In this document: positions 32,771-42,078 of the stretch, piece after piece | Layout: each line of letters begins with the position of its first letter | Position numbering within the stretch: the stretch's first letter is position 1 | DNA from: Kamptonema formosum PCC 10802 | Lineage (GTDB): Bacteria; Cyanobacteriota; Cyanobacteriia; Cyanobacteriales; Oscillatoriaceae | Direction of reading: 5' to 3' | Length of the DNA: 64,000 nucleotides | NCBI RefSeq assembly: GCF_000332335.1 | Contig: NZ_KB235948.1 | Location: forward strand, 623,379 to 687,378 | Notes under the pieces: model-generated | Told to the model about the DNA's origin: nothing | Seen by the model: the letters and a program-made list of their open reading frames with translations, nothing else | Databases searched by the model: none | Translations under genes and position numbers: made by a program

Positions 32771-34111
32771 TTACGCAGATTCTGGCTTGGGCAGCGAGGA
32801 GGGGTGCAGCAGCAGTTCTGCTGTCGAGCGCTTCTCCACCATTTCCCGCGTAATCATGCAGCGAGTCACATCCTTGCGGGAGGGCAACTCGTACATCACG
32901 TCCAGCATCAGCTCTTCTACGATACCGCGCAGAGCCCGAGCGCCGGTCTTGCGCCGGTAAGCCTCTTGGGCGATCGCCCGCATCGCGTCCGGCTTGAACT
33001 CCAGCTGCACGCTGTCCATTTTCAGCAGCTTCTGGTACTGCTTGACCAGGGCATTGCGCGGCTGAGTCAGGATAGCCATCAGCGCCTCTTCATCCAGCGG
33101 TTCCACCACCGCCACGATCGGCACCCGCCCGATGAACTCTGGAATCATGCCGAACTTCACCAAGTCATCCGGTTCCAGGTGCTTGATCGCGTCCGACGTG
33201 CGCTTGTCTCGCGTCTGCCCCTCTCCCGGCTGAACAAAGCCCATTGACTTTTTGCCGGTGCGCTGCTCAACCACCTTCTCCAAACCGACAAACGCCCCGC
33301 CGCAAATAAACAGGATGTTGCTCGTGTCAATCTGGATGCAGTCTTGATAGGGGTGCTTGCGCCCGCCTTGCGGAGGCACGTTGGCAATCGTCCCCTCCAG
33401 CATTTTCAGGAGTGCCTGCTGCACCCCCTCTCCGGAGACATCGCGCGTGATCGAGGGATTTTCGCTCTTGCGGGCAATCTTGTCGATTTCGTCAATGTAG
33501 ATAATCCCGCGCTGCGCCTCTTCCACATCCAGATCCGCCACTTGCAGCAGCCGCAGCAGGATATTTTCCACATCCTCCCCGACGTACCCAGCTTCCGTGA
33601 GCGTGGTGGCGTCCGCCACTGCAAAAGGAACGTCCAGGATGTCTGCCAGGGTTTGCGCCAAGAGCGTCTTGCCGCAGCCGGTGGGGCCAATCAGGAGGAT
33701 GTTCGACTTTTGCAGCTCAACCGTGTCATCCGCAGACACCTTGCCGCTGGCCTTTGCCTGGGCGAAGCTCAGCCGCTTGTAGTGGTTGTAAACCGCCACT
33801 GACAGCACCTTTTTTGCCTCATCTTGGCCAATGACATGTTCGTCGAGATACTTCTTAATCTCTCGGGGTTTGGGAATTTGATTGATTGAGAGATTCGCCG
33901 AGCGAGCCCTGCGCTTCTGGGGCTGGTCCGAGCGGGGTGCGGGTTGTGGCGCAGCCGCTCCCGAGTCGAATAGCTCCTCGTCCAGGATTTCATTGCACAG
34001 GTCTACGCATTCATCGCAAATATAGACTCCCGGACCAGCAATCAACTTGCGAACCTGCTCCTGAGACTTGCCACAAAAGGAACATTTCAGATGGGAGTCG
34101 TACTTGGACAT
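32771..34111 (-). CDS. clpX: ATP-dependent Clp protease ATP-binding subunit ClpX
   Basis: 446 residues. An N-terminal C4 zinc-binding domain ([10 protein letters not shown]...[14 protein letters not shown]) recognises substrates and adaptors. The AAA+ module has Walker [16 protein letters not shown], Walker [13 protein letters not shown], sensor II region and the [13 protein letters not shown] motif. ClpX unfolds tagged proteins and feeds them to ClpP; the IGF-type ClpP-docking loop is seen as IGRVP-flanking sequence near residue ~310. It starts nine bases after the clpP stop with GAGG just upstream, so clpP-clpX are co-translated. The length and all motifs are normal. Confidence 0.97.
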   Translation of the reverse strand: MSKYDSHLKCSFCGKSQEQVRKLIAGPGVYICDECVDLCNEILDEELFDSGAAAPQPAPRSDQPQKRRARSANLSINQIPKPREIKKYLDEHVIGQDEAKKVLSVAVYNHYKRLSFAQAKASGKVSADDTVELQKSNILLIGPTGCGKTLLAQTLADILDVPFAVADATTLTEAGYVGEDVENILLRLLQVADLDVEEAQRGIIYIDEIDKIARKSENPSITRDVSGEGVQQALLKMLEGTIANVPPQGGRKHPYQDCIQIDTSNILFICGGAFVGLEKVVEQRTGKKSMGFVQPGEGQTRDKRTSDAIKHLEPDDLVKFGMIPEFIGRVPIVAVVEPLDEEALMAILTQPRNALVKQYQKLLKMDSVQLEFKPDAMRAIAQEAYRRKTGARALRGIVEELMLDVMYELPSRKDVTRCMITREMVEKRSTAELLLHPSSLPKPESA

Positions 34112-34120
34112 ATCTGCCTC

Positions 34121-34810
34121 TCATTTCAGTGCGCTAACAGCCGGGGCTGGGGTGGGAAGGCTATCTTTAGAGATCACCTGGTCAATCAGGCCATACTCTT
34201 TGGCCTCGAATGCCGACATGAAGAAATCGCGCTCCGTATCGGCTTCAATGGTTTCCAAAGGCTGGCCCGTGTGCTGAGCCAGTAGCTCATTGAGCTTACG
34301 TTTATGATAGAGAATTTCCTTAGCTTGGATTTCGATATCAACAGCTTGTCCCTGGGCACCGCCGAGCGGCTGGTGAATCATTATCCGGGCGTTCGGCAGA
34401 GACAGGCGCTTGCCCTTGGCCCCTCCGGAAAGCAGGAACGCCCCCATACTGGCGGCCAGTCCGAAACAAATGGTCATCACATTGGGGCGAATCTGCTGCA
34501 TCGTGTCGTAGATGCCCATGCCGGCGGTCACCGAACCGCCCGGAGAGTTGATGTACAGCTGGATGTCCTTTTCTGAGTCTTCAGCTTCCAGGTACAGCAG
34601 CTGGGCGATGATCGAGTCGGCCACGGCATCGTCTACGGGCGTCCCCAGAAACACAATCCGCTCCCGCAGCAGCCGCGAGTAGATGTCAAAGGCCCGCTCT
34701 CCCATACCGGACTGCTCCACCACCATCGGGACAACGCCGAGGGAGGCCGAGCAGATATCTGAGCGAGACAAGCTGGTGACTTGGGAATTCTGGGACTGAG
34801 ATACAAGCAT
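34121..34810 (-). CDS. clpP: ATP-dependent Clp protease proteolytic subunit
   Basis: 229 residues from ATG 34810 ([10 protein letters not shown], resembling other cyanobacterial ClpP N-termini); ATG 34843 would add 11. The serine protease core is complete: Ser in [16 protein letters not shown], His in [15 protein letters not shown] and Asp in [10 protein letters not shown]. Residues [27 protein letters not shown] are the usual N-terminal region after propeptide removal. It forms the tetradecameric protease chamber with ClpX, whose gene follows after nine bases. Cyanobacteria carry several clpP genes; this is the one paired with clpX. Confidence 0.95.
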   Translation of the reverse strand: MLVSQSQNSQVTSLSRSDICSASLGVVPMVVEQSGMGERAFDIYSRLLRERIVFLGTPVDDAVADSIIAQLLYLEAEDSEKDIQLYINSPGGSVTAGMGIYDTMQQIRPNVMTICFGLAASMGAFLLSGGAKGKRLSLPNARIMIHQPLGGAQGQAVDIEIQAKEILYHKRKLNELLAQHTGQPLETIEADTERDFFMSAFEAKEYGLIDQVISKDSLPTPAPAVSALK

Positions 34811-34936
34811 AGGTAGTGATGTCAAAGCGTGCGTTTTTAGCATAGCGCTGTCAACGGAATCGTCCTGGGGATGGCAGCCACTGCCCCGCTATCTGTAACT
34901 ATTATGCCGCAGCTAGAAGGAGTCTAGCAGGCTGGG

Positions 34937-34961
34937 GCCGGAAAAAGGCTTTTTTCCGGTG
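34937..34961 (-). terminator. Hairpin with A/T-rich stem between tig and clpP
   Basis: CCGGAAAAAGGCTTTTTTCCGG forms a stem of nine to ten pairs. Read on the minus strand it lies ~60 bases after the tig stop and before clpP, so it may limit read-through. Its arms resemble the palindrome at 5119-5147. Confidence 0.45.
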
Positions 34962-35018
34962 TCCATCCCGCGCCGCTCCCTCTATCCCTTCCAGCGTTCC
35001 TGGGTTCTACCGGCTGGC

Positions 35019-36521
35019 CTATTCCACCACCGGCCCTTCCGGGCCGTCGCCAGAAGCTGCCGGTGCCGGCTCATCCGCTTGCGGCGTCTCAGGGGCGGCC
35101 TCACCGGCCTCCCCGACTGCGGCTGCCGGTTCCGCACTGCCTTCCGTGACTGCTGCCGCTGTTTCTCCCCCAGCGGCCTCAGCTTCAGCCTCGGCTAGGG
35201 AGCCTTCTGGCACCAATTCCACCGTAGCCTGCGCTTCCAGCCACTCCAGGGTTTTTTCCCGCAGCATATCCACTTCCACAAACTGCCGCACCCGGGCGAT
35301 ATCGACAGACTGTCCCGACAGCTCCTGGATCACTTCTTTTACCCGGGCCTCAAGTGCTGCCGGTTCCACCGCGATAGATTCCCGCTTGGCAATTTCTTGC
35401 AGCCCAAAAAACTCCTTGATGCGCCCGATTGCTTCCGGGCGCAATTGCTCCCGTATCTTCGGCAGGTTTTCCTGCGTGTAATACTGCTTTACATTTATTC
35501 CGTAGCTCTCCATCTGAATCGCTCTTTCCCGGAGCAAAACATCTGTTTCTTGATTGATCAGCGTTGCTGGAATTTCCATCTCCACGCGACTCAGCAGCTC
35601 ATTCAGCAAGGCTTCCTGCTTGTTTGCCTTCGTTTTATCCTCCGCTTCCTTTTTGAACCTTGACTCGAGTTCTTCCCGCAGTTCTGCGAGGGTTTGGAAC
35701 TCGCTGACCTCTCGGGCGAACTCATCATTCAATTCGGGCAGCTCTTTTTCTTTGAGATCGTGCAGCGCGATCGTGAAAATCGCCTGCTGCCCCGCTAGGT
35801 CTTGGTTGGGATAGTCCTCCGGAAACTGCACTGATATCTCGCGAGTCTCTCCCGGATTCATCCCGACAATGCCGTCAACGAAGCCTGGAACAAACTTTTC
35901 TGGCAGCAGCTCTACCTGGAAATTATCAGCTCTGACACCTTGAATTTCTGGATCGGCCTCACCTTCTGCCGGACTGGCATAGCGAGCCGTATAGTCCACC
36001 ACCGCCACATCTCCAAGCTGTGCCGGTCGCCCCTCTGCCGCCGGAATCAAGTTGGCCATTTCCGACCGGCGAGTTTCCAGGAGCTTGTTCACCCTGTCCG
36101 GGTCGGGCTTGACTTCTTCGGCTTTTACCTTCAGGTCTGTGTACTCGCCCAGGATCGCCGAGGGCTGGACATCCACTGAAGCCGAGAACGTCAGCGGCTC
36201 TCCCGGTTGAAACTGGCTCACCAGATCCTCGAAGGAGGAGAGCAGGTGGTAGTTGCCTAGCGGTTCAATCGATTCCTGCTTGAGGGCTTGCTCCACCCCA
36301 TTTTGAATCAGCTCTTCCACTGCAGCGGCCTTGACGCGCACCGCACCCAGACGCTGCAGCAACACATGGCGAGGCACCTTGCCCTTGCGAAACCCAGGAA
36401 TATTCGCTGTTCGGCTCAGGTTTTGCAGCACCCGTTCGTAGGTGCTCTTGGACATTTCTGGGGGAATTTCGATCTCCAGGCCAATTTGGCTGGCGGGAAG
36501 CTTTTCCTGGGTAACTTTCAT
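35019..36521 (-). CDS. tig: Trigger factor (ribosome-associated chaperone and prolyl isomerase)
   Basis: 500 residues from ATG 36521; a TTG at 36542 would add seven. The N-terminal ribosome-docking domain carries the signature NIPGFRKGKVPRHVLLQRLG. The FKBP-type PPIase domain is at ~160-250 (QLGDVAVVDYTARY... KFVPGFVDGIVGMNPGETREISVQFPEDYPN), followed by the helical C-terminal chaperone arms. The last ~60 residues form an unusual Ala/Glu/Pro-rich acidic tail (EAEAEAAGGETAAAVTEGSAEPAAA...), longer than in most homologues. The tig-clpP-clpX order is conserved in many bacteria and places folding and degradation together. Confidence 0.97.
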   Translation of the reverse strand: MKVTQEKLPASQIGLEIEIPPEMSKSTYERVLQNLSRTANIPGFRKGKVPRHVLLQRLGAVRVKAAAVEELIQNGVEQALKQESIEPLGNYHLLSSFEDLVSQFQPGEPLTFSASVDVQPSAILGEYTDLKVKAEEVKPDPDRVNKLLETRRSEMANLIPAAEGRPAQLGDVAVVDYTARYASPAEGEADPEIQGVRADNFQVELLPEKFVPGFVDGIVGMNPGETREISVQFPEDYPNQDLAGQQAIFTIALHDLKEKELPELNDEFAREVSEFQTLAELREELESRFKKEAEDKTKANKQEALLNELLSRVEMEIPATLINQETDVLLRERAIQMESYGINVKQYYTQENLPKIREQLRPEAIGRIKEFFGLQEIAKRESIAVEPAALEARVKEVIQELSGQSVDIARVRQFVEVDMLREKTLEWLEAQATVELVPEGSLAEAEAEAAGGETAAAVTEGSAEPAAAVGEAGEAAPETPQADEPAPAASGDGPEGPVVE

Positions 36522-37298
36522 GGACGCTTTGGTTTCAGACAACAGATGTTATGGTTCTTGAATCGTTCTACTGGGTCAACACCGGCCCTCCCGTTGCGGC
36601 ATCTCGTGTCAGTATCCCAAGGGATGCCCGGCGGCCACGACGGAAGCAGGCTGCCCGGTTGCGAGTGCGCGCGAAAAGCGCGAAAATACCTATTGGTTTG
36701 CCCGCGCCATCTGAGCGGGGCCCGTGGCTGACTTCACCGGTTTAACCTTTCTATCGTACCCGATCCGAACCTGGTATTGTGTTTGATTCCGGTCCCCCTG
36801 CGGAATTAGGCTCAATTGCTCCCTCTTTGGGGCACCTGCTGCCTGCGTCCAACCCTGCCCGACCGAATTTTCGCGCCCGCCGGCACCGACACGCGGCGAG
36901 TCCTGTGTTAAGCTTGTTAAAATAACTACACATTATCGCCAAGCGTGAGGCGGTGAATGCAGGTCTTCTGTCCCCCTCCGGGACTTGCCGCCGGCGCAAC
37001 CCGACCGCCCGCTCGGGCGAGGGAAAGATAGATTTATAATGGAGTGCGAGCCCGCACCCCCGCAGGGGCGCTTGCTTGCCGCACCTTCTTGTCCGACCGG
37101 CATTCTGTCTGCCAGCAGGCGGGCGGTGCTGGCCCCAGAGTCCGCCCACCGCGCGGCAAAAGACCGGCCCGACAAGAAAAAATTTCCTTAAAAATAGCGA
37201 TAAACCTTGCTAAAATCCGAGTCAAATCAGCTTTTTTAGATAAACTAGCCGAACGATATCTAAAAAGATTTCCCATCAGTTAAGCGGAGGAAACCAAT
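36522..37298. other. Long divergent spacer between tig and asd
   Basis: 777 bases with no convincing gene. It has GC-rich stretches with many short inverted repeats (gcgcgcgaaaagcgcg at 36667-36682; cgcccgctcgggcgag near 37009) and one AT-rich end before asd (ttgctaaaatccgagtcaaatcagcttttttagataaac) that probably holds the asd promoter. A structured leader or small RNA is possible but none of the known cyanobacterial RNAs was recognised. Confidence 0.45.
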
Positions 37299-38345
37299 TT
37301 GCCTCAATCTTATCGAGTAGCCATTCTAGGAGCCACCGGCGCAGTGGGCGCAGAGCTGCTGGAACTGCTGGAAAGCCGCCAATTTCCCCTGGCGGATTTG
37401 AAGCTCCTCGCCTCACCCCGCTCGGCAGGGCGGACTCTGCCTTTTAAAGGGGAGCGGCTGCCGGTGGAGCAGGTAGAAGAGCGTTCGTTTGAAAATGTCG
37501 ATATCGTCTTGGCTTCCGCCGGCGGCTCCACCTCCAAAGGTTGGGCCCCCAAAGCCGTCGCCGCCGGCGCTGTGGTGATCGACAACTCCAGCGCCTTCCG
37601 CATGAACCCCCAGGTTCCCCTCGTGGTTCCCGAAATTAACCCAGAAGCGGCAGCAGGCCACCAGGGGATTATCGCCAACCCCAACTGCACGACGATTTTA
37701 ATGTCTGTGGCGGTTTGGCCACTGCACAGGGTTGAGCCGGTGCAGCGGATTGTCGCCGCCACCTACCAGTCCGCCAGCGGTGCCGGTGCCCGGGCGATGG
37801 AGGAAATGAAAGAGCAGGCCCGAGCTATACTGGCTGGAGTTACTCCCAAAACGGAAATCTTTCCCTACCCCTTGGCCTTTAATTTGTTCCCCCACAACAC
37901 CCCCCTCAACGAACAGGGCTACTGTGAGGAAGAAATGAAAATGGTCAATGAGACGCGCAAGATTTTCGGCGCGCCCAATCTGCGCGTCAGCGCCACTTGC
38001 GTTCGCGTTCCCGTCCTGCGGGCTCACTCAGAAGCAGTGAACCTGGAATTTGGCAAGCCATTCAGTCCGGCTTTGGCGCGGGAAATCCTCAGTCAGGCTC
38101 CCGGGGTCAGGGTGGTCGAAGACTGGCAGGCCAATCATTTCCCCATGCCAGCAGAAGCGAGCGGCAAAGACGAAGTTCTAGTAGGCCGGATTCGTCAGGA
38201 TATCTCTCACCCGTGCGGATTAGAACTGTGGCTGAGCGGCGACCAAATTCGCAAGGGTGCGGCATTAAATGCTGTGCAGATTGCAGAATTGCTGGGAGAA
38301 AAAAATCTGCTCCGACCGGCAGCTGTCGCAGCGGCTCGCAGCTAA
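37299..38345 (+). CDS. asd: Aspartate-semialdehyde dehydrogenase
   Basis: 348 residues. Reduces aspartyl phosphate to aspartate semialdehyde, the branch point to lysine, threonine and methionine. The NADP-binding start is RVAILGATGAVGAELLELLE; the catalytic cysteine is Cys130 in NPNCTTI, and the acid/base histidine lies in RVPVLRAHSEAVNLEF. The start is TTG 37299, supported by GGAGG eight bases upstream and by the family N-terminus; no ATG fits. It is followed at 119 bases by dapA and then rnj, an order also known, with variations, from Firmicutes. Confidence 0.96.
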   Translation: MPQSYRVAILGATGAVGAELLELLESRQFPLADLKLLASPRSAGRTLPFKGERLPVEQVEERSFENVDIVLASAGGSTSKGWAPKAVAAGAVVIDNSSAFRMNPQVPLVVPEINPEAAAGHQGIIANPNCTTILMSVAVWPLHRVEPVQRIVAATYQSASGAGARAMEEMKEQARAILAGVTPKTEIFPYPLAFNLFPHNTPLNEQGYCEEEMKMVNETRKIFGAPNLRVSATCVRVPVLRAHSEAVNLEFGKPFSPALAREILSQAPGVRVVEDWQANHFPMPAEASGKDEVLVGRIRQDISHPCGLELWLSGDQIRKGAALNAVQIAELLGEKNLLRPAAVAAARS

Positions 38346-38374
38346 AAGCCGCCCGAGTTGAAAAGACCGGATGT

Positions 38375-38428
38375 GGGATTTTAGAAGGGAACTAAAATCT
38401 AGAATGAAAATCTAAGTTCTAAAATCCC
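38375..38428 (+). promoter_or_regulatory. 12-bp-stem hairpin between asd and dapA
   Basis: GGGATTTTAGAA (38375-38386) pairs exactly with TTCTAAAATCCC (38417-38428) across a 30-base loop. The loop itself holds ctaaaatctagaatgaaaatctaag. No T-run follows, so it is not a standard terminator. It may be an attenuator, an RNA-processing site in the asd-dapA transcript, or a dispersed repeat. Confidence 0.5.
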
Positions 38429-38464
38429 GCTGACCTCTAAAAATGAAAAGTTAGGTAGAAGAGC

Positions 38465-39352
38465 GTGGTAAATTTTGGACGGGTACTGACGGCCATGATT
38501 ACGCCGTTCAAAGAGGACGGCAGTGTCAACTATGCTGTAGCGGAAAAGCTGGCAGCCCATTTAGTAGAGCACGGCACGGATACCCTAGTCGTCTGCGGGA
38601 CGACCGGCGAGTCTCCCACCCTAACTTGGGATGAGGAGTGCCAGTTATTTCAGGTGGCGCAAAAAGTAGCCGCCGGCAAGGCTTTGGTGATCGCAGGCAC
38701 CGGCTCAAATTCTACCTCAGAGGCGATCGCAGCAACGCAAAAAGCTGCTAAACTGGGAATAGATGGGTCCTTACAGGTGGTTCCCTATTACAACAAGCCA
38801 CCCCAGGAAGGACTTTACCAGCATTTCAAGGCGATCGCCGAAGCCTGCCCCGATTTGCCCATCATATTGTATAATATACCGGGGCGCACGGGTCAAGATA
38901 TGAAGGCAGAAACCGTTGCCCGCCTAGCGGAAATTCCCAATATCGTGGCGGTAAAGGAAGCGAGTGGCAACCTGGATCGAGCCAGCGAAATTCGCTCCCT
39001 GACGCCAGCTTCCTTCGCCATCTACTCGGGGGATGATTCCCTCACCCTCCCCCTGCTGGCCATTGGGGGTGCCGGTGTCGTCAGCGTTGCATCTCATCTG
39101 GTGGGCGACCGGCTGCAAACGATGATTCAAGCGTTTGAAACAGGCCAAACCAAAGTGGCCACAGAGATTCACCTGCAGCTTTTCCCCCTGTTCAAAGCCC
39201 TGTTTAAAACCACCAATCCCATTCCGGTGAAAACCGCACTCAGGCTTCAAGGGTGGGATGTGGGCCACACGCGCTTGCCGCTGTGCGATGACCCAGCCGT
39301 CGATCTCAGCAAAATTTTATCGGCACAGATGGCTAAGCTGTCCCTTCTCTGA
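38465..39352 (+). CDS. dapA: 4-hydroxy-tetrahydrodipicolinate synthase
   Basis: 295 residues from GTG 38465. Condenses pyruvate with aspartate semialdehyde (the asd product), the first committed lysine/diaminopimelate step. Motifs: GTTGESPTL (pyruvate-binding Thr-Thr), [14 protein letters not shown] (catalytic Tyr), [13 protein letters not shown] (substrate Arg), Schiff-base lysine Lys164 in [11 protein letters not shown], and [11 protein letters not shown]. The length is normal. The coding sequence carries two GCGATCGC sites. It is the middle gene of asd-dapA-rnj. Confidence 0.97.
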   Translation: MVNFGRVLTAMITPFKEDGSVNYAVAEKLAAHLVEHGTDTLVVCGTTGESPTLTWDEECQLFQVAQKVAAGKALVIAGTGSNSTSEAIAATQKAAKLGIDGSLQVVPYYNKPPQEGLYQHFKAIAEACPDLPIILYNIPGRTGQDMKAETVARLAEIPNIVAVKEASGNLDRASEIRSLTPASFAIYSGDDSLTLPLLAIGGAGVVSVASHLVGDRLQTMIQAFETGQTKVATEIHLQLFPLFKALFKTTNPIPVKTALRLQGWDVGHTRLPLCDDPAVDLSKILSAQMAKLSLL

Positions 39353-39617
39353 CGCCGGCGGCACTAAACAGGTTTTTTGGAAAACTGAATATATCAACGC
39401 CGTGTCTAACTTCTGACAGTACGGGAACCCTGTATTTGTCAGAAGTCAGCAGTCAGCCAACCGCAGTCAGCAGCCACAGCTTTCGGAAGTGAAAATCCTC
39501 TGGCCAGTGGCAGCGACAGTCTGGCAGCTGACAGATAGAAGCTGGGAAAAAACGTGATAGTTAACCGCTGATATCTAAATTTATTTCCAACTGTTAAGGA
39601 ACAACTTATCTATAAGG

Positions 39618-41390
39618 ATGAACATGAGCAAAAACGGCACAGCACCCGCTCTCAAAATAATCCCTCTGGGGGGGCTGCATGAAATCGGCAAGAATACCTG
39701 CATCTTCGAGTTTGGGGACGATATGATACTCCTGGATGCCGGTCTGGCTTTCCCTACCGAGTCGATGCACGGGGTTAATATTGTACTGCCAGATATGACC
39801 TACGTGCGCGAAAATCGCCACAAAATCAAGGGGATGATTGTCACCCACGGTCACGAAGACCACATCGGCGGGATTCCCTTTCACCTGAAGCAATTTGACG
39901 TTCCCGTGATCTATGGCCCCCGCTTTGCGATGGCCTTGCTGGAAGGCAAGCTGGACGAAGCAGGTGTGGCGAACCGCACGGAGCTGCGAACGGTGGGCCC
40001 GCGCGATATGGTGCGCGTGGGCAGCTCGTTTTTTGTGGAATTTATTCGCAACACCCACTCGATTGCTGACAGCTTTACTGTCGCCATCCACACCCCAGTG
40101 GGCGTGGTGATTCACACCGGCGACTTCAAAATCGACCACACGCCGGTGGACGGCGAGCGCTTTGACCTGCACCGGCTGGCTGAGTACGGCGAAAAGGGGG
40201 TTTTGTGCCTGATGAGCGACTCGACCAACTCGGAAGTGCCCGGATTTACGCCTTCAGAACGGTCTGTCGCGCCCAACCTCGACCGCATCTTCGCGCAAGC
40301 GCCTGGTCGCCTGATGGTGACCACCTTTGCCTCCTCAGTCCACCGGCTCCAGATGGTTTTGGAGCTGGCCTTGAAACACAACCGGCTGGTGTCTGTGGTG
40401 GGCCGGTCGATGCTCAACGTGATCGCCCACGCCCGCAATCTGGGCTACATTAAGTGTGAGGACTCCCTGTTCCTGCCTTTGCACGCTATCCGCAGTTTGC
40501 CAGACGAGAAAGTCCTGATTCTCACCACCGGCTCTCAGGGCGAGCCCATGTCCGCCATGACGCGGATTGCCAATGGCGAGCACCGGCAGCTGAAAATCCG
40601 TCCGGGGGATACGGTGGTCTTTTCCGCCAACCCCATCCCTGGCAATACCATCGCCGTGGTCAACACCATTGACAAGCTGATGATGCAGGGCGCTAATGTA
40701 GTTTATGGCCGCGAAAAAGGGATTCACGTTTCCGGTCACGGCTGTCAGGAAGACCAAAAGCTGATGATTTCCCTGACTCGTCCCAAGTTTTTCCTGCCGG
40801 TGCACGGCGAGCACCGCATGCTGGTCCAGCACGCCAAAACCGCTCAGAGTATGGGTATACCCGCTGAGAATATGGTGATTATCAACAACGGCGACGTGGT
40901 GGAGCTGACGGAAAACAGCATCCGCAAAACGGACAAGGTGCCCTCTGGACTGGAGCTGGTGGACTCTTCTCGCTCTGGGGTGGTGCAAGACCGGGTGCTC
41001 AAAGAGCGCCAGCAGCTGGCGGAAGAAGGCGTCGTGACGGTTGCGGCAGCAATCGACTGGAATGGCCAGCTGGCGGCGGAGCCGGAACTGCACCTGCGCG
41101 GGGTGGTGTCCTCGGTTGAGCGCGGCATCCTGCAAAAGTGGGTCAGCGAGACGATTGAAGATTTGCTCAGCGACCGCTGGGGAGAATTTGCCAAAACCAC
41201 CGGCGATACAGAGGTGGTGGAGGTGGACTGGGCCGGTTTGCAAGTGCTGCTGGAGCGGGAACTGCAGCGCATGCTGCGGCGCGAGCTCCAGAGCAGCCCG
41301 CTGCTCGTGTTTTTGATGCAAACGCCTAAGGAAGGGCAGGTGAAAGCGGCGGGACGCCGGCGGCGCACGGCGGCTAAGGTCGCTTCGTAA
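39618..41390 (+). CDS. rnj: Ribonuclease J
   Basis: 590 residues, a metallo-beta-lactamase/beta-CASP nuclease with 5'-exonuclease and endonuclease activity, central to mRNA decay in cyanobacteria alongside RNase E. The HxHxDH zinc motif is THGHEDHIGG (from residue ~77); further ligands lie in TGDFKIDHTP and VSGHGCQED. MSDSTNSEVPGFTPSE and VFSANPIPGN are typical RNase J segments. The C-terminal domain ends in a basic tail (AAGRRRRTAAKVAS) that may bind RNA. ATG 39618 or 39624 could be used. The 265-base gap after dapA contains only short 'cagtcagcag' repeats. Confidence 0.96.
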   Translation: MNMSKNGTAPALKIIPLGGLHEIGKNTCIFEFGDDMILLDAGLAFPTESMHGVNIVLPDMTYVRENRHKIKGMIVTHGHEDHIGGIPFHLKQFDVPVIYGPRFAMALLEGKLDEAGVANRTELRTVGPRDMVRVGSSFFVEFIRNTHSIADSFTVAIHTPVGVVIHTGDFKIDHTPVDGERFDLHRLAEYGEKGVLCLMSDSTNSEVPGFTPSERSVAPNLDRIFAQAPGRLMVTTFASSVHRLQMVLELALKHNRLVSVVGRSMLNVIAHARNLGYIKCEDSLFLPLHAIRSLPDEKVLILTTGSQGEPMSAMTRIANGEHRQLKIRPGDTVVFSANPIPGNTIAVVNTIDKLMMQGANVVYGREKGIHVSGHGCQEDQKLMISLTRPKFFLPVHGEHRMLVQHAKTAQSMGIPAENMVIINNGDVVELTENSIRKTDKVPSGLELVDSSRSGVVQDRVLKERQQLAEEGVVTVAAAIDWNGQLAAEPELHLRGVVSSVERGILQKWVSETIEDLLSDRWGEFAKTTGDTEVVEVDWAGLQVLLERELQRMLRRELQSSPLLVFLMQTPKEGQVKAAGRRRRTAAKVAS

Positions 41391-41688
41391 CTGCGCATTT
41401 AATTTGCGCTATCCATCTCTATTTACTCGTTATGGGGCGGGCACGGGAGCCCGCACCTACGGCCAGGGAAAGCATATCTGGAGGTTCTGCCTCCTTGGGA
41501 GCATATGCAGATTAAAAGCCTAAAAGCTTAGGGCTGTATCTGGGTGTGGCTCAGGGGTGGGGGGTGGCCCGCCCCTATTATTGTGCCGGCTCACCTTGGG
41601 AGAGCCGGCGCTTTTGCGTCCGCTTGATTGCCCTTTATTAAAACTTCTACAGACAAAATTCCTTTCACCTACTAAAAACAGAGCGACT
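41391..41688. repeat. Repeat-bearing spacer after rnj
   Basis: It holds ctggaggttctgcctcc (about 41478-41494) and the element gcagattaaaagcctaaaag at 41505. The latter is shared with 22708 and, inverted, with 44400 and 54780. A TTGGGAGAGCC... inverted pair around 41585-41615 (gccggctca...gagccggc) forms a hairpin. No gene is visible. Confidence 0.5.
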
Positions 41689-42078
41689 ATGCCTAAAAGA
41701 GAGAGTGAAAAGCAGTTTGATGAATTGATGAAGCAAAACCGTCACATCAACAATGAGATTTTAGCTAAAGCTGGCTGGATTTGTGCGAGTGTTGATGTAG
41801 AAGCAGGGCGGGAAATTTTAATGGCCAGAAAAGAGTTCCTTGTAAGTGAGTATTATTTTCCCTTCTTACCTAGAGCAGGCGACATAATTGGCCTGACAAC
41901 TTTTAGCAAAGAAGCGGTACTTGAATACGGGCCGGAGAGTGAGTACACAGATTCTATACAAGCCAAAGTGATAGAGGTCGAGATTGAAAGTATTTCAAGC
42001 GCTGCTCCACTAATACAGGTGTCTCAGGCTATAGAATCCTTGTGCGTTTTTCTCAAAGTCATTTTATTACCGTCCTAG
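41689..42078 (+). CDS. Hypothetical protein, 129 aa
   Basis: I do not recognise this protein. From ATG 41689 it reads MPKRESEKQFDELMKQNRHINNEILAKAGWICASVDVEAGREILMARKEFLVSEYYFPFLPRAGDIIGLTTFS..., with a charged N-terminal helix and a beta-rich remainder, and a hydrophobic end (AIESLCVFLKVILLPS). The upstream extension to 41557 is repeat sequence. Codon use is more AT-rich than neighbouring core genes, so it may be acquired. The terminator-like hairpin at 42290 lies 212 bases downstream. Confidence 0.5.
   Translation: MPKRESEKQFDELMKQNRHINNEILAKAGWICASVDVEAGREILMARKEFLVSEYYFPFLPRAGDIIGLTTFSKEAVLEYGPESEYTDSIQAKVIEVEIESISSAAPLIQVSQAIESLCVFLKVILLPS

Noticed and set aside
36600-36700. SRP RNA (acggaagcaggctg resembles the ggaagcagcc tip)
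   Set aside because: The conserved GUCCGGAAGGAAGCAGCC arrangement and the long helix are not present.
34121-41390. Unusual gene order as a horizontal transfer signal
   Set aside because: tig-clpP-clpX and asd-dapA-rnj are ordinary conserved arrangements with normal motifs.
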